Positions 17,451-26,781 are shown, counted from the first letter of the stretch. The stretch is DNA of 64,000 nucleotides from Candidatus Wolframiiraptor sinensis (GCA_023268255.1 JALNJX010000006.1:1-64000); one strand, 5' to 3'. Notes: a model not told the origin generated them from the letters alone. Numbers and translations: made by a program.

Positions 17451-17942
17451 ATGTGCGGCTCTTTTGAGGATTTTGGAGCGGGCGTGAGCGGATCCGCTGG
17501 AGAGTTCAGGCCGATCGTCAGGTTTCTCGGAACGGATCTAGATGGCTCCCTCAAGATCCCCTATGCTCTCGCGGCGGTGAAAGGTATCGGCGTACCCCTT
17601 GGATACGCTATCGCTAGGGCTGCTGGAGTTGATGCCGAGAAGAGGCTCGGCTTCCTTGGCGACGAGGAGCTTAAGAGGCTCGAGGAGGTCGCCAAGAATC
17701 CGCTGGGCCACGGCATCCCGGCCTGGATGCTTAATCGGAGAAAGGATCCAGCAACGGGAAAGGATCTGCAGCTCTACGGCTCGGACCTTGTCTACGCGAT
17801 CAGGGAGGATATCCAGAGGGAGATGAGGATAAAGTCTTGGAGGGGCGTAAGGCACTCGCTCGGCCTCAAGGTTAGGGGTCAGCGGACGAGAACCACTGGC
17901 AGATTCGGAACGGCGGTCGGCGTCTCGAGGAGAAGGCAGTAA
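17451..17942 (+). CDS. rps13: 30S ribosomal protein S13
   Basis: Up to 163 residues. The S13 fold is clear: FRPIVRFLGTDLDGSLKIPYALAAVKGIG at the start and the basic SWRGVRHSLGLKVRGQRTRTTG tail. It binds the 16S head and contacts the P-site tRNA and L5. The start is uncertain. ATG at 17451 sits inside a TATA-like stretch (CCTTATAATG), whereas GTG at 17484 follows TTGGAGCGGGC and better fits the family N-terminus. It is not joined here to S4/S11 genes. Confidence 0.93.
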   Translation: MCGSFEDFGAGVSGSAGEFRPIVRFLGTDLDGSLKIPYALAAVKGIGVPLGYAIARAAGVDAEKRLGFLGDEELKRLEEVAKNPLGHGIPAWMLNRRKDPATGKDLQLYGSDLVYAIREDIQREMRIKSWRGVRHSLGLKVRGQRTRTTGRFGTAVGVSRRRQ

Positions 17943-17973
17943 AAGTTATCCCCTACTTCTCAAAGATTCCTGG

Positions 17974-18531
17974 ATGGAGAGCATGCATCCTCGGCGCATT
18001 CTCAGGTATTTCGGCGTGCTCGCTCTCGCGATCGGCTGGCTAACAATAATCTTGTCTATAAGCGTCAATCCCTGGTTCTCTCTGGAGAGGAATGCTCTCA
18101 GCGATCTAGGCGCGGTTGGCAGGGAGAATGCGTGGATATTCAACTCAGGGCTGGTCGTTGCCGGCGTCGTCGCAGCGCTCTACTCCATCTACCTCCTCAA
18201 AGCAGCTCGCGATAAGCTCGAGACTCTTGCATCCGCGATATTCCTCATGTCCTCGATACACCTCATCCTGATCGGCTTATACCCGGAGGGAACATACCCG
18301 CATCTCTTTGCTTCATACTGGTTCTTCCTGTCCGCGGGCTTCGCGGTCCTGCTCTTCGGCGCAGCGCTTCTGATCAAGCGAGACCTCTTCCTAGGAGCCT
18401 CATTCGTCCTAATATCGGCTATAGGATTCGCCGGCGCGGCCCTCGTTCCATGGCCCTCGATAGGCTCCGTCGAGGTCTTCGCGATAATGCTGCTGAGCAT
18501 CTGGGCTATTCTGATGCTGAATCGCTTTTAG
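17974..18531 (+). CDS. DUF998 family membrane protein
   Basis: 185 residues with about six membrane helices. The N-terminal NPWFSLERNALSDLGAVG and the middle NSGLVVAGVVAALY and IGLYPEGTYPHLFASYWFF match the DUF998 family of archaea and bacteria, whose function is unknown. It follows S13 by 31 bases on the same strand and its 3' end overlaps scpB on the other strand. Confidence 0.8.
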   Translation: MESMHPRRILRYFGVLALAIGWLTIILSISVNPWFSLERNALSDLGAVGRENAWIFNSGLVVAGVVAALYSIYLLKAARDKLETLASAIFLMSSIHLILIGLYPEGTYPHLFASYWFFLSAGFAVLLFGAALLIKRDLFLGASFVLISAIGFAGAALVPWPSIGSVEVFAIMLLSIWAILMLNRF

Positions 18532-19072
18532 CCTCCTTATCCGCCTCACCCATCCCCATTTTCTCGATCTCGGCCTTCAGCTTCCTCTTTATCGCCGCCG
18601 GGCTATCCTCCACGCCATAAAGCTCGGCGAATAGGGGGCTCGTCCTCAGAATCAGAGTCCTCCCGGATTTCTCGGCCTCGATGAGCCCCTTCTCGAGAAG
18701 TATTTTTATGTGCTTGTAGGCCGAGCCGCCCCTGGCCTCAGCCACCTTGCTCTGCTCGATTGGCTGATGATATGCTATGAATGATAATGTTCTCATGACT
18801 CCGCGGCTCAGAAGGGGCTTTCTCAAAATCTTCTTCACGAGCTCCATATACTCTCTCCTGAGCTTTAGAAGATACCTGTTTCCGGGAAGCTCGATGAGCT
18901 CCAGGGCTCTCGAGTTCTCTTGATAGTGCTTCTTGAGCTCCTCGATCGCGCTCAGCACCATCTTCTTCGACTTGGTCTCGCATACCCTCATTATGAGGTT
19001 TAGGGGGACGGGTTTCCCGGCCGAGAATAGTATGGCCTCAATTCTGGCCTTCAGCTCCTCTGGATCGGGCAT
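18506..19072 (-). CDS. scpB: Segregation and condensation protein ScpB
   Basis: 188 residues. Two winged-helix domains: the start LKARIEAILFSAGKPVPLNLIMRVC and the middle LLSRGVMRTLSFIAYHQPIEQSKVAEARGGSAYKHIKILLEKGLIE are typical ScpB. It binds ScpA to complete the SMC condensin ring. It is the last gene of the leftward smc-scpA-scpB run and overlaps scpA by about 35 bases. Confidence 0.9.
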   Translation of the reverse strand: MPDPEELKARIEAILFSAGKPVPLNLIMRVCETKSKKMVLSAIEELKKHYQENSRALELIELPGNRYLLKLRREYMELVKKILRKPLLSRGVMRTLSFIAYHQPIEQSKVAEARGGSAYKHIKILLEKGLIEAEKSGRTLILRTSPLFAELYGVEDSPAAIKRKLKAEIEKMGMGEADKEAKSDSASE

Positions 19073-19727
19073 TCCACTTCACCGCTATCAGCTTATGCTC
19101 TTCATTCTCTATCAGCTCGATATCTCCCCTCGCGGCGGCGAAGAGCAGTAGTATGAACCTCCTCGCAGCCTCAAGCCTATCAACTCCATCGAATATGCTT
19201 TTCAGGTCTATTATCTCCTTGCCGCCGAATATCCTCCAGAGCCCCTCGAGGAACTCCTCTAGCCTCTCCTCCAGCTTGACCAAGAACTCGTCGAGCTCTA
19301 CATCGAATACTGCGAGAAGCGCTTTCTCATCTTCCCTGCCATTGCCTCCTTGACCCGATTTGCTGAGAACCTCTTTGAGGGCTTGTATCAGCTCCCCCAC
19401 CGCCACAACCATGAACTCGGGCATGCATGGCAGGTCGATGGGCGGGGGCACGATCATAATCTCTCTCCTGAATTCGTCATCCGCGGCCCTCGGCCTATCG
19501 GCCCTCAGGAGAAGCTCAGTCTTCATGCGGTGGATCGTTGCGGCGGAGTATGCGGCGACGCCGCAGGAGCTGAGATCCATGATTCCGATTCTGCCGAGCT
19601 CCTCCATGAGCGCCCTGAGGACCTCGACGAGCTTTATCTGCCAGGGTTTAACCCTGTCAAGCCTCGTGACGTCGAAGAGAACTCTCCACCTCGGATCGCT
19701 CCAGATCGTGATCACCTTATCGGCCAT
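19038..19727 (-). CDS. scpA: Segregation and condensation protein ScpA (kleisin)
   Basis: 229 residues. The N-terminal part carries the kleisin signature LDRVKPWQIKLVEVLRALMEEL followed by YSAATIHRMKTELLL. The C-terminal part is the winged helix that binds the SMC head. It bridges the two SMC heads and recruits ScpB. The start overlaps the smc stop by about 11 bases and the end overlaps scpB, so the three are co-expressed. Confidence 0.88.
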   Translation of the reverse strand: MADKVITIWSDPRWRVLFDVTRLDRVKPWQIKLVEVLRALMEELGRIGIMDLSSCGVAAYSAATIHRMKTELLLRADRPRAADDEFRREIMIVPPPIDLPCMPEFMVVAVGELIQALKEVLSKSGQGGNGREDEKALLAVFDVELDEFLVKLEERLEEFLEGLWRIFGGKEIIDLKSIFDGVDRLEAARRFILLLFAAARGDIELIENEEHKLIAVKWNARSRGAEGQN

Positions 19728-22700
19728 CGCTGATCACCTCCTCCAGCCTCATCTTCACAACTCGGGATGATCCGCCTGCATTATAGACGCCTATGACCTG
19801 ATCTGCCTTCTCCACCATCACGTCCTTCAAGCTTATCACGATGATCTGGGTTCTCTTAGCCATCTCCTTGAATAGCTCGGCGAGCCTCTGGCTATAGCGC
19901 AGATCCATGTGAGCATCAACCTCGTCGAAGATGTAGAAGTCGGCGGGAGTGAGACCCTGGAGCGCGAGGAGGAGGGCGACCGCCGCGACGGACTTCTCGC
20001 CGCCGCTCGCGGCCCTCGAGCTCCTAGGCTGCTTACCCGGGAATGCGAGGATCATGTCTATGCCGCCCTCGAATGGGTTATCCGGGTTCTCCAGCCTCAG
20101 CCATCCCCTGCCGCCCGTCAGCCTGCTGAAGTAGTTCTCGAAGGACTCGGCGACCTTATTGAAAGTCTCCATGAAGATCCTCTTCTTCTCGCTCTCTATC
20201 CACTCGATGAACCTGAGGATCTCCTGCCTCTCCGCCTCGAGCTCCGCTATCCTGGATGATCTGACCTTGTAGTTTCCGACGATCTCCTCATATTGGGTTG
20301 GAGCTAGCTGATTCACCACCTCGAGCTCCCTAAGCTCGGCCTCGAGCTCCGCCTTAAGCTCCCTAAGCTCATCTCCGGCGATCACCGGAATCTCCACGGT
20401 GAATTCCCCGATCATGGAGAGCTTCTCCCTGAGATTTCCGAGCTCCACCTCCAGCCCAGCCCTCCTCACCCTCAGCGATGACCTAGCCTCTGAAACCGCC
20501 CTGATCTCCTCATCCAAGCGGCTTATCTCCGCGGAGGCCTCCTCAGCTCTCAGCCTGAGCATTTTGAGATCCTGATCTAGACTCCTCCTTAGCTCAGAGA
20601 GAATCAGCATGCCATACATCGCCTCAGCGATCTCGATCTCCAGAATGCCCTCCTCGGCGGCCAGAGACCTGATTTTCTCGGCTGTCTCGATCCTCTCGCG
20701 CTCGGCTGCCTCGATCTTCCCAGCGATCCTCGAGATCTCAGCTTTAACATGCTCCTCCTCGGCCTCGAGTTCCTTAAGCCTCCTGCCAGCATCGGAGAAG
20801 CGTAGCTGAAGCTCAGATCTCCTAAGCCTAGCCTCCTCATAGGATCTCCTCTTCTCCAGCATCTCCTCCTCGAGCCTCTTCAGTCTCAGCATCTCTTCTT
20901 CATCCGGCTTCATCACCGGAATCTCCTCGAGCTTTTTCTTGGCCTCGGCGACAGCTCGATCAAGCTCTTCAAGCTCACTTCTCAGCTCCGCGAGCCTCTC
21001 CTGTCTTCTCAGGATCTCCTTCTCCGCGCCAGAAGCCCTCTCCATGAGAGCCTGGATTCTATCTGTTAGGCGATTCTCCTCGAGGCTCATGCCAGCGCTT
21101 CTCGACGTGAGCGCCCTCATCCTCTTCTCGAGCTCGCTCAGCTCCCTTCTCAGCTCCTCCCTCCTCTCCCTCAGCTTATCCAAGACTCGTAAAGCCTCCC
21201 TATACTCCCTCGTCGCGACCTCGCCCAGAAGCTCCCTGCTAAATGATATCGTCTCGATCCTTAGATCTGGATGGATCATCACGCCGTCCACCAGGATCTT
21301 CTTTCCAGCCTGATGCCGCAGGCCGTCTGAAATCCTGACGTCCCTCAAAAGATATCCGAGGGCGATCTCGGCCCAGTCGGAATTGGCCTTCACGCCGGGG
21401 ATTCTCGGCCTCTCGCGAGCATTCAAGGCAGCATCTAGGGGGAGTATTCTGAGCCTCACCCCAGATCCGCTTAGAGCCCTGGCGATCTTCAACCCCGTGG
21501 CCACGCTATCGACGACGAGCGAGTCGAGCCATCCCTCGGTCGCGGTCTCCAGCACGCCGAGAATCTTCTCGTCAGCCGAGATCTCGGCTCTGAGGAAGCC
21601 CTTGACACCCCTCACGCCGGCGCCCCGAATAGCATCGAGAATTTTCTCGAAGTCGTTATCCTCCGGCTTGAGTATGCCCATCGAAGCTATCCTCTCAAGA
21701 ATCGCGGAGAGGCCGCGCTCGACCTCCTCAATCGCCGAGATCTTGGAGCTCTGCTCCTCCAGCGCTCTCTCCAGTTTATCCACTTCTTCCTGAACCGCTC
21801 TTCTCCCGCTCACTATGGTCTCGAGCTTCTTCTCGAGATCCGGCAGCTCGGCTAGAATGCTCTCCCGCTCATTTCTGAGCTTCTCGATCTCCGCTTCTAG
21901 CCTTTTGACTTCATCGGCGAGCGCCCTGCGCTTTGCCTCGGCTGCCGCGATCTCGGCTTCCAGCTCGAGCCTCCTGCGCCTAACCTCCTCCAGCCTCCGC
22001 TCTACAATGCTCTTAAGCGTGGCGTATGCTTCCTCGGCGCGTCTGAGCTCCTCGAGCTTCTCACGCTCCTGCGAGCTGGCATCATCCATGAGCCTCTTAA
22101 GCTCCTCAGCCTCCTTCAGAAGCCTGCTTCTTTCGAAGGATAGCTCGGCCAACCTATTCTCCAAGCTTCTCATGGATTCTCTCAGGTAATCCTTCTCCCT
22201 CCTCAGCCTCTCGCACCTCTCTTCGAGAGCCGAGATCTCTATTCTCAGGCTATTGACTCGATTCTCCCTAGACCTCCTGAGCAGCTCCAGCGACGATGCG
22301 AGCGCGTCGGCGTGCTCGATCCTCGAAGAGATGTCCTCGAGCGCCTCTCTAAGCCTCTCCCTCTCCTCCAACCGAGCCCTCCTCCTCTCCTCGAGTTCCC
22401 TGAGCCTTTCCTCGGCTGCCAGAAGCCGCTCATCAACCTCCTTCAGCTCGCTCTCGAGCACGCTTATGCTCCTCTCGAGCTCATGCCGCTGAATGGAATT
22501 CAGGAAATTTTCCGCGAGCCTCCTCCTCAGGGCCTGGTTTCTCTCCTTCTCGAGCTGCTTGACTCGGGCCTTAACCTCCTTGGTGCTCGCCTTCGCGATC
22601 GCGAGATTCTTCTCGGCGATGGCCAGCTGCTCCTCCGCCTCAGCCCTCTTCTTCTCGTAGTCGCTTATCCCCGCAACCTCCTCTAGCATCTTCCTGAGCT

Positions 22701-23160
22701 CCACGCCGCCCCTTTCAGCGATCTCGATCACGGATCCCTGCGGGACTATGTTGAAGCCGGATGGCCTGATATTCGCCATCGAGAGGAGGGTCAGGAGCTC
22801 GTTCCTCGAGACCTGCCTCCCATTGACGGTGTACTCGCTCTCCCCATTCCTGTCGATTCTCCTCGAAATCGTGACCTCATCCGAGTCCAGGGGAATGGCT
22901 CTATCCGAATTATCCAGCGTTATGGAGATCCTGGCGTAGTTTATCGAGGGATCATCGTGAATGAGTTCGGCAAGCTTGCCGACCCTGAGATTATGGGCGC
23001 TGAGCTCTCCGAGGGCGAACCTGATAGCGTCTATCACGTTCGACTTCCCGCCGCCATTCGGTCCCGTGACCACGAGAAACCCCTTATCAAGCTCGAGGGC
23101 TATCCGCCTCGAGCCAAACGACTTGAACCCTTGTATCGTCAGCCTCTTGATATATACCAT
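19717..23160 (-). CDS. smc: Chromosome segregation ATPase SMC
   Basis: About 1147 residues from ATG at 23160. Walker A GPNGGGKSNVIDAIRFALGE is near residue 35. Two long coiled coils flank a hinge around residues 510-650 (GAGVRGVKGFLRAEI ... ILVDGVMIHPDLR). The C-terminal head has the signature AASGGEKSVAAVALLLALQ and Walker B FYIFDEVDAHMD. It organises and segregates chromosomes with ScpAB. The frame extends 54 codons further left of the start without SMC similarity. MVYIKRLTIQGFKSFG is the normal SMC N-terminus, so I used that. Confidence 0.96.
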   Translation of the reverse strand: MVYIKRLTIQGFKSFGSRRIALELDKGFLVVTGPNGGGKSNVIDAIRFALGELSAHNLRVGKLAELIHDDPSINYARISITLDNSDRAIPLDSDEVTISRRIDRNGESEYTVNGRQVSRNELLTLLSMANIRPSGFNIVPQGSVIEIAERGGVELRKMLEEVAGISDYEKKRAEAEEQLAIAEKNLAIAKASTKEVKARVKQLEKERNQALRRRLAENFLNSIQRHELERSISVLESELKEVDERLLAAEERLRELEERRRARLEERERLREALEDISSRIEHADALASSLELLRRSRENRVNSLRIEISALEERCERLRREKDYLRESMRSLENRLAELSFERSRLLKEAEELKRLMDDASSQEREKLEELRRAEEAYATLKSIVERRLEEVRRRRLELEAEIAAAEAKRRALADEVKRLEAEIEKLRNERESILAELPDLEKKLETIVSGRRAVQEEVDKLERALEEQSSKISAIEEVERGLSAILERIASMGILKPEDNDFEKILDAIRGAGVRGVKGFLRAEISADEKILGVLETATEGWLDSLVVDSVATGLKIARALSGSGVRLRILPLDAALNARERPRIPGVKANSDWAEIALGYLLRDVRISDGLRHQAGKKILVDGVMIHPDLRIETISFSRELLGEVATREYREALRVLDKLRERREELRRELSELEKRMRALTSRSAGMSLEENRLTDRIQALMERASGAEKEILRRQERLAELRSELEELDRAVAEAKKKLEEIPVMKPDEEEMLRLKRLEEEMLEKRRSYEEARLRRSELQLRFSDAGRRLKELEAEEEHVKAEISRIAGKIEAAERERIETAEKIRSLAAEEGILEIEIAEAMYGMLILSELRRSLDQDLKMLRLRAEEASAEISRLDEEIRAVSEARSSLRVRRAGLEVELGNLREKLSMIGEFTVEIPVIAGDELRELKAELEAELRELEVVNQLAPTQYEEIVGNYKVRSSRIAELEAERQEILRFIEWIESEKKRIFMETFNKVAESFENYFSRLTGGRGWLRLENPDNPFEGGIDMILAFPGKQPRSSRAASGGEKSVAAVALLLALQGLTPADFYIFDEVDAHMDLRYSQRLAELFKEMAKRTQIIVISLKDVMVEKADQVIGVYNAGGSSRVVKMRLEEVISDGR

Positions 23161-23194
23161 CCTCGCTTGGCTCCACTTTAAGCTCAGCCGCGAG

Positions 23195-23208
23195 TTAAAA
23201 ATTATAGC
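23195..23208 (-). promoter_or_regulatory. TATA box of the smc-scpA-scpB operon
   Basis: GCTATAATTTTTAA on the minus strand is centred about 40 bases before the smc ATG at 23160, in the only A/T-rich stretch between smc and the TIP49 gene. Confidence 0.5.
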
Positions 23209-23266
23209 TCTGACCCTCAAGGGTTTTACCCGAGTATTCTTCCGAAAATATTCTGGCGAGGCGCCG

Positions 23267-24631
23267 CTAATACATGTATTTATCCTTCCATTTCTCGAGC
23301 TCCTGAACTGATCTCCTGACATCGCTGAAGAGCTTGACGGCTATCTCCACGTCTCCGGGCGTTATCTCCTCATTTCCATTCTCCCTAGCTATTATCTGGC
23401 TCGGAGTTAGTAGCTGGACGGCGTAGCGGAGCGTTGTCTGCTCACCTATGTCCGTGAGCTTCTCCAGCGCCTCGGCCTTAAGCCGAGCCTTCTCCTCAGC
23501 CGCCCTTATCTCGAGGATCTTTCTGATCTCATCCCTGGTGTAGGGCCTCGTGGAGATTATCAACATCCTGTCGAGCAGATCTAGCGGTATCCCGTGAGGC
23601 GAGATCATGTCTGTTCCACGAATCTTCGTCATGCCCCTATTCGTGGCGAGTATTATGATCGGAGCCAGCTCGCTCTCCATCGCCGCATTAAGGAATGAGA
23701 AGGCCTCGATGTCGAGGAGGTGAACCTCATCGATGAATAATACTCCCGGGATTATCTCGGCCGTCCCCTCCTCAACCCTCCGCTTAACCATCTCATCGAC
23801 CTCTCTTCTAACCTCATTATCGATCTCCCTGGTCGGCGGTGCTCCGAAGAATAGGCTGAGGAGGCCTCCGCTCCTGGACTGAGCGCTCAACTGATCTAGG
23901 TCGTGTAGCGTTAGGACGTAGATGAACTCCTTCTCCTTTTCTACTGGTCCGCCTGGCCTCGGGACGGGTCTCTCATCCACAACAGCTATATCATATCTTT
24001 CAGCAGCCTCTTCGGATCTCCCAACCCTGGTCACTCTCCCGGTCTCAGCATCTATCGTTATCACATCTCCAACGGTTATCCCCTGCGATAGTATGTATGA
24101 TGCTATGGTTGCTCCGGCCCTGAGTACTCTCCGATCATCCTTTGTCACGAGCCCTATGACGACGTGATCCGGCACCTCTTGATACGGATTATATGGATGC
24201 CTTCGGGTCTTCACGTCGAGCTGGAATACCTCGCCCTCATAGACCCTCCTCCGCTCCCTTAACCTGACGCCTATCGCCTTTCTCATCGCCTGCGTCAGGA
24301 TCTCGGTCTTCTTGAGCTCTGAGGAGTAGATCTCGGAGCCGCTCATGGTAACGAATGGGACATCTCTGCCCAGCTCCCTGGCAATCGCGCAGGCTATAGC
24401 GGTCTTGCCCGTGCCCGGCGGGCCGGCGAAGAGCACAGCTCTGCCCGCCATCTTACCCTCCTTAATCATCTTAACGATGATGCCCGCGGCTTCCCTGGCC
24501 TCAACCTGCCCCACCAGCCCATCTCCGGCGAACTTGGCCTTGAGGCCCTCGAGCCCCAGCCCCTTGACATGGCTATGCGCTCCAACTCTCAGAAACCTCT
24601 CTCCGGAGTAGCGAGTTATGTCCTCGAGCAT
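23267..24631 (-). CDS. TIP49/RuvB-like AAA+ ATPase (pontin/reptin homologue)
   Basis: 454 residues, close to eukaryotic RuvBL1/2. Walker A FAGPPGTGKTAIACAIARELG is near residue 67. The family insert (domain II, OB-like) spans about 120-230. Walker B GVLFIDEVHLLDIEAFSFLNAAMESELAP, then sensor ATNRGMTKIRGTDMISPHGIPLDLLDR, complete the AAA+ module. Eukaryotic homologues serve in box C/D snoRNP assembly and chromatin remodelling. The archaeal role is not settled. It is upstream of smc and has its own start region (TTTAAGTCTTTA near 24665). Confidence 0.93.
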   Translation of the reverse strand: MLEDITRYSGERFLRVGAHSHVKGLGLEGLKAKFAGDGLVGQVEAREAAGIIVKMIKEGKMAGRAVLFAGPPGTGKTAIACAIARELGRDVPFVTMSGSEIYSSELKKTEILTQAMRKAIGVRLRERRRVYEGEVFQLDVKTRRHPYNPYQEVPDHVVIGLVTKDDRRVLRAGATIASYILSQGITVGDVITIDAETGRVTRVGRSEEAAERYDIAVVDERPVPRPGGPVEKEKEFIYVLTLHDLDQLSAQSRSGGLLSLFFGAPPTREIDNEVRREVDEMVKRRVEEGTAEIIPGVLFIDEVHLLDIEAFSFLNAAMESELAPIIILATNRGMTKIRGTDMISPHGIPLDLLDRMLIISTRPYTRDEIRKILEIRAAEEKARLKAEALEKLTDIGEQTTLRYAVQLLTPSQIIARENGNEEITPGDVEIAVKLFSDVRRSVQELEKWKDKYMY

Positions 24632-24708
24632 ACCCCAGAAGATCCTGAAAAGGGCGGGATAAAGACTTAAAGCGGCGTCAGGGCACCTCTCCGGAAAATG
24701 CCTTTATT

Positions 24709-24795
24709 GCTCCGCAAGGGAGTGTCCAGTTAATAGTGGCGGGTGAAGGGCTGTCCAAGTGCCCCTCCCTCCCATCACCCCTCTTTTTCCCTTTT
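24709..24795 (+). repeat. Dispersed repeat, copy 1
   Basis: This stretch matches 36535-36625 (minus strand) and 55380-55482 (plus strand). The shared core is TTGCTCCGC-x-GGGAGT, then GGGTGAAGGGCTGTCCAA and GTGCCCCTCCC, ending in a pyrimidine tract with CTTTTTCCC. It is the shortest copy, with about 20 bases missing between the two core blocks. It lies between the divergent TIP49 and S8e genes. See findings for its possible origin. Confidence 0.65.
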
Positions 24796-24830
24796 CGTTT
24801 AAGATATTCTTTTAACTCTTCTCTAAGATA

Positions 24831-24843
24831 CTTAACTTTTATT
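24831..24843 (+). promoter_or_regulatory. TATA box of the S8e-SRP19-gar1 unit
   Basis: CTTAACTTTTATT is centred about 32 bases before the S8e ATG at 24870, giving a near-leaderless transcript. Confidence 0.4.
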
Positions 24844-24869
24844 AACTGGATTTCTCGCCTTTCGGTGGA

Positions 24870-25253
24870 ATGGTTCAGTGGCACTGGGATTTGCATAAAC
24901 GTAAGCCAACCGGCGGGAGGCGGAGACCCTATAGGAAGAAGCGGAGGCATGAGCGCGGGGGAGACCCGGTCTACACGATCCTCGGTGAGCGGAAGCTTAA
25001 GGAGAAGCGAACAAGGGGTGGGAACGTGAAGTACGCGTTGATGTCGGATCTCTACGCGAATGTGACGGATCCCGATAAGAAGATCTCCAAGAAAGTTAAG
25101 ATTCTGAGGGTTGTCGCGAATCCCGCTAACAAGGACTTGGAGCGTAGAGGCGTTATAACGAGGGGCGCGGTGATCGAGACCGAGCTCGGCAGAGCGATCG
25201 TCACCTCGAGACCCGGTCAGGATGGAGTAATAAATGCCATCCTAGTCAAGTAA
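24870..25253 (+). CDS. rps8e: 30S ribosomal protein S8e
   Basis: 127 residues, the normal archaeal length. [22 protein letters not shown] at the basic N-terminus, [13 protein letters not shown] and [24 protein letters not shown] are diagnostic of S8e. It is the first gene of S8e-SRP19-gar1-tfb, a grouping common in archaea. Confidence 0.95.
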   Translation: MVQWHWDLHKRKPTGGRRRPYRKKRRHERGGDPVYTILGERKLKEKRTRGGNVKYALMSDLYANVTDPDKKISKKVKILRVVANPANKDLERRGVITRGAVIETELGRAIVTSRPGQDGVINAILVK

Positions 25254-25267
25254 GGTGCGATGCCGGT

Positions 25268-25558
25268 TTGCTGAAGAGAAAGGGATATGTTATCTGGCCC
25301 GCATACTTCGATGCCTCGATCAGCAGATCTCTTTGCAGGAAGGTGCCCCTCGGGCTCTCCGTGAGAAATCCGAAGGCTGAGCAGATTGTGGAGGCGGCTA
25401 GGAGGCTGGGCTGGTCCGCGGTCATCGAGCCGGGGAGCCATCCAGCATTCTGGTGGAGGAAGACGGGCAAGGTCATAGTGGATCCAGGGAAACCGATGAA
25501 GAAGAGCGAGGTGATAAGGGCCCTAGCTAAGCTCATGAAGTCTGGTGAATCCCGATGA
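25268..25558 (+). CDS. srp19: Signal recognition particle protein SRP19
   Basis: 96 residues. GYVIWPAYFDASISRSLCRKVP and GWSAVIEPGSHPAFWWRKTGKVIVD match archaeal SRP19, which binds the tips of helices 6 and 8 of 7S RNA and allows SRP54 to bind. The start is TTG at 25268 with GGTG about 10 bases ahead. It overlaps gar1 by four bases (ATGA). Confidence 0.9.
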   Translation: MLKRKGYVIWPAYFDASISRSLCRKVPLGLSVRNPKAEQIVEAARRLGWSAVIEPGSHPAFWWRKTGKVIVDPGKPMKKSEVIRALAKLMKSGESR

Positions 25559-25830
25559 GCCGTGATGCCGGAAAGCTAAAGAGGCTTGGAAGGGTCTGGG
25601 GCAAGGTTGAGGGAAGCCTGGTAATCGAGGCTGAGCTTCTCCCGGAGCTCGGAGAAAAGGTCTACGATTCGCGGCTGAGAGAGGTTGGAAGGGTAGTAAG
25701 CGTCCTCGGCCCAGTCAACCACTTCTTCGTGGAGATCATGGGCGAGAACTTGGATTATGAGGAGGGCACTCCGCTCTACGTTCTCAGGAAGAATCGGAGC
25801 GAGCGGGATACGCAGCGTAGATCCAAGTGA
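25555..25830 (+). CDS. gar1: H/ACA RNP protein Gar1
   Basis: 91 residues with the Gar1/Naf1 beta-barrel: LPELGEKVYDSRLREVGRVVSVLGPVNHFFVEI is the family core. Gar1 helps Cbf5 release and position pseudouridylation substrates. It overlaps the SRP19 stop and is followed 76 bases later by the TFB gene, a conserved archaeal order. Confidence 0.9.
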   Translation: MSRDAGKLKRLGRVWGKVEGSLVIEAELLPELGEKVYDSRLREVGRVVSVLGPVNHFFVEIMGENLDYEEGTPLYVLRKNRSERDTQRRSK

Positions 25831-25906
25831 TACGCCGGGAATCGTTTTGATCACTTCAGGTCATCCATTTTATTAGCTGTGATGTATTCCGGCGCATCCG
25901 GCGAGC

Positions 25907-26725
25907 ATGGATTACGAGAGGTGCTTGGCTTGTGGGGGGCGGTTGATGGAGGATGAGCTCACGGGCGAGATTGTGTGCTCGAGATGCGGCGCTGTTGCGG
26001 GAATTCTTCCTCATCGTGGCCCCGAGTGGAGGGCCTATGGCGACGGCGATAGGGTTAGGAGAGAGAGGGCTGGAGCACCGCTAACTCCGCTGATCCATGA
26101 TCTAGGCCTCTCGACTCGCTCACCCGCAGATCATGGCCTGAGAGGCCGGGCTGAGAGTAGGCTTGTCTCGATGCTTTCAGAGATTTACCGCTTGAGCACA
26201 AGCATGGGCTTGCCGAGGGTCGTCGCCGAGACCGGAGCACTTCTCCTAAGGAGGCTGAGATCAAGGCTTGCCGACTTCGGGAGGGAGGCGGATCTCCTTC
26301 CCGCCGCCCTACTACATCTCGCGATCAGGGTTCATGGAATTCCTATTGGTGCAAAGGACTTGGCCGAGATCTCTGGGCTGGATCCGGCATCGGTTAGGAG
26401 GCTTTCGATGCGGCTTGCTGGGATTCTGGGCGTGAAGGCGCTTGAGAGCGTGGAGGCCTGCATAGCCAAGCTCGTCGGAGCGCTGGAGCTGCCGGGAACG
26501 GTTGAGGAGCATGCTAATAGGATTTGCAAATCCGCGATCAGGGCTGGGCTATCGCAGGGCAGGGGTAGAAGAGCGCTGGTGGCCGCCGCGGTATACCTCG
26601 CGGCTAAAAGACTCGGTTACAAGGTACCCCAGAAGCGCGTCGCTGGGCTAGCCAAAGTGGGCTTGACAACCCTGAGGAGGAGATTGGAGGAGATAATCCG
26701 ACTAAGCGCCGAAGCCTCGCCATGA
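25907..26725 (+). CDS. tfb: Transcription initiation factor B (TFB)
   Basis: 272 residues, slightly shorter than usual. The zinc ribbon CLACGGRLMEDELTGEIVCSRCG is at 6-28. The B-reader/linker has RERAGAPLTPLIHDLGLST. Two cyclin repeats follow (about 90-175 and 185-265). It recruits RNA polymerase to TBP-bound promoters. The linker between reader and first cyclin fold is compact. One TFB is visible here; others may exist elsewhere. Confidence 0.93.
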   Translation: MDYERCLACGGRLMEDELTGEIVCSRCGAVAGILPHRGPEWRAYGDGDRVRRERAGAPLTPLIHDLGLSTRSPADHGLRGRAESRLVSMLSEIYRLSTSMGLPRVVAETGALLLRRLRSRLADFGREADLLPAALLHLAIRVHGIPIGAKDLAEISGLDPASVRRLSMRLAGILGVKALESVEACIAKLVGALELPGTVEEHANRICKSAIRAGLSQGRGRRALVAAAVYLAAKRLGYKVPQKRVAGLAKVGLTTLRRRLEEIIRLSAEASP

Positions 26726-26734
26726 CATGAGCAT

Positions 26735-26744
26735 CTTTATAAGG
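26735..26744 (+). promoter_or_regulatory. TATA box of the Rpc34-like gene
   Basis: CTTTATAAGG is centred about 42 bases before the TTG start at 26782, right after the tfb stop, so the downstream gene probably has its own promoter. Confidence 0.4.
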
Positions 26745-26781
26745 TAGATATGGGACTGTATAATACTTTGGGTGCTCTTTC

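Noticed and set aside
17318-17554. Long N-terminal extension of the TatA frame
   Set aside because: It overlaps the S13 start region, has no similarity to TatA, and MALTGLEWVI at 17317 is the normal N-terminus with a TATA box at the right distance.
23161-23322. 54-codon N-terminal extension of SMC
   Set aside because: MVYIKRLTIQGFKSFG at 23160 is the usual SMC start, the extension runs into the TIP49 gene end, and the TATA box lies inside it.
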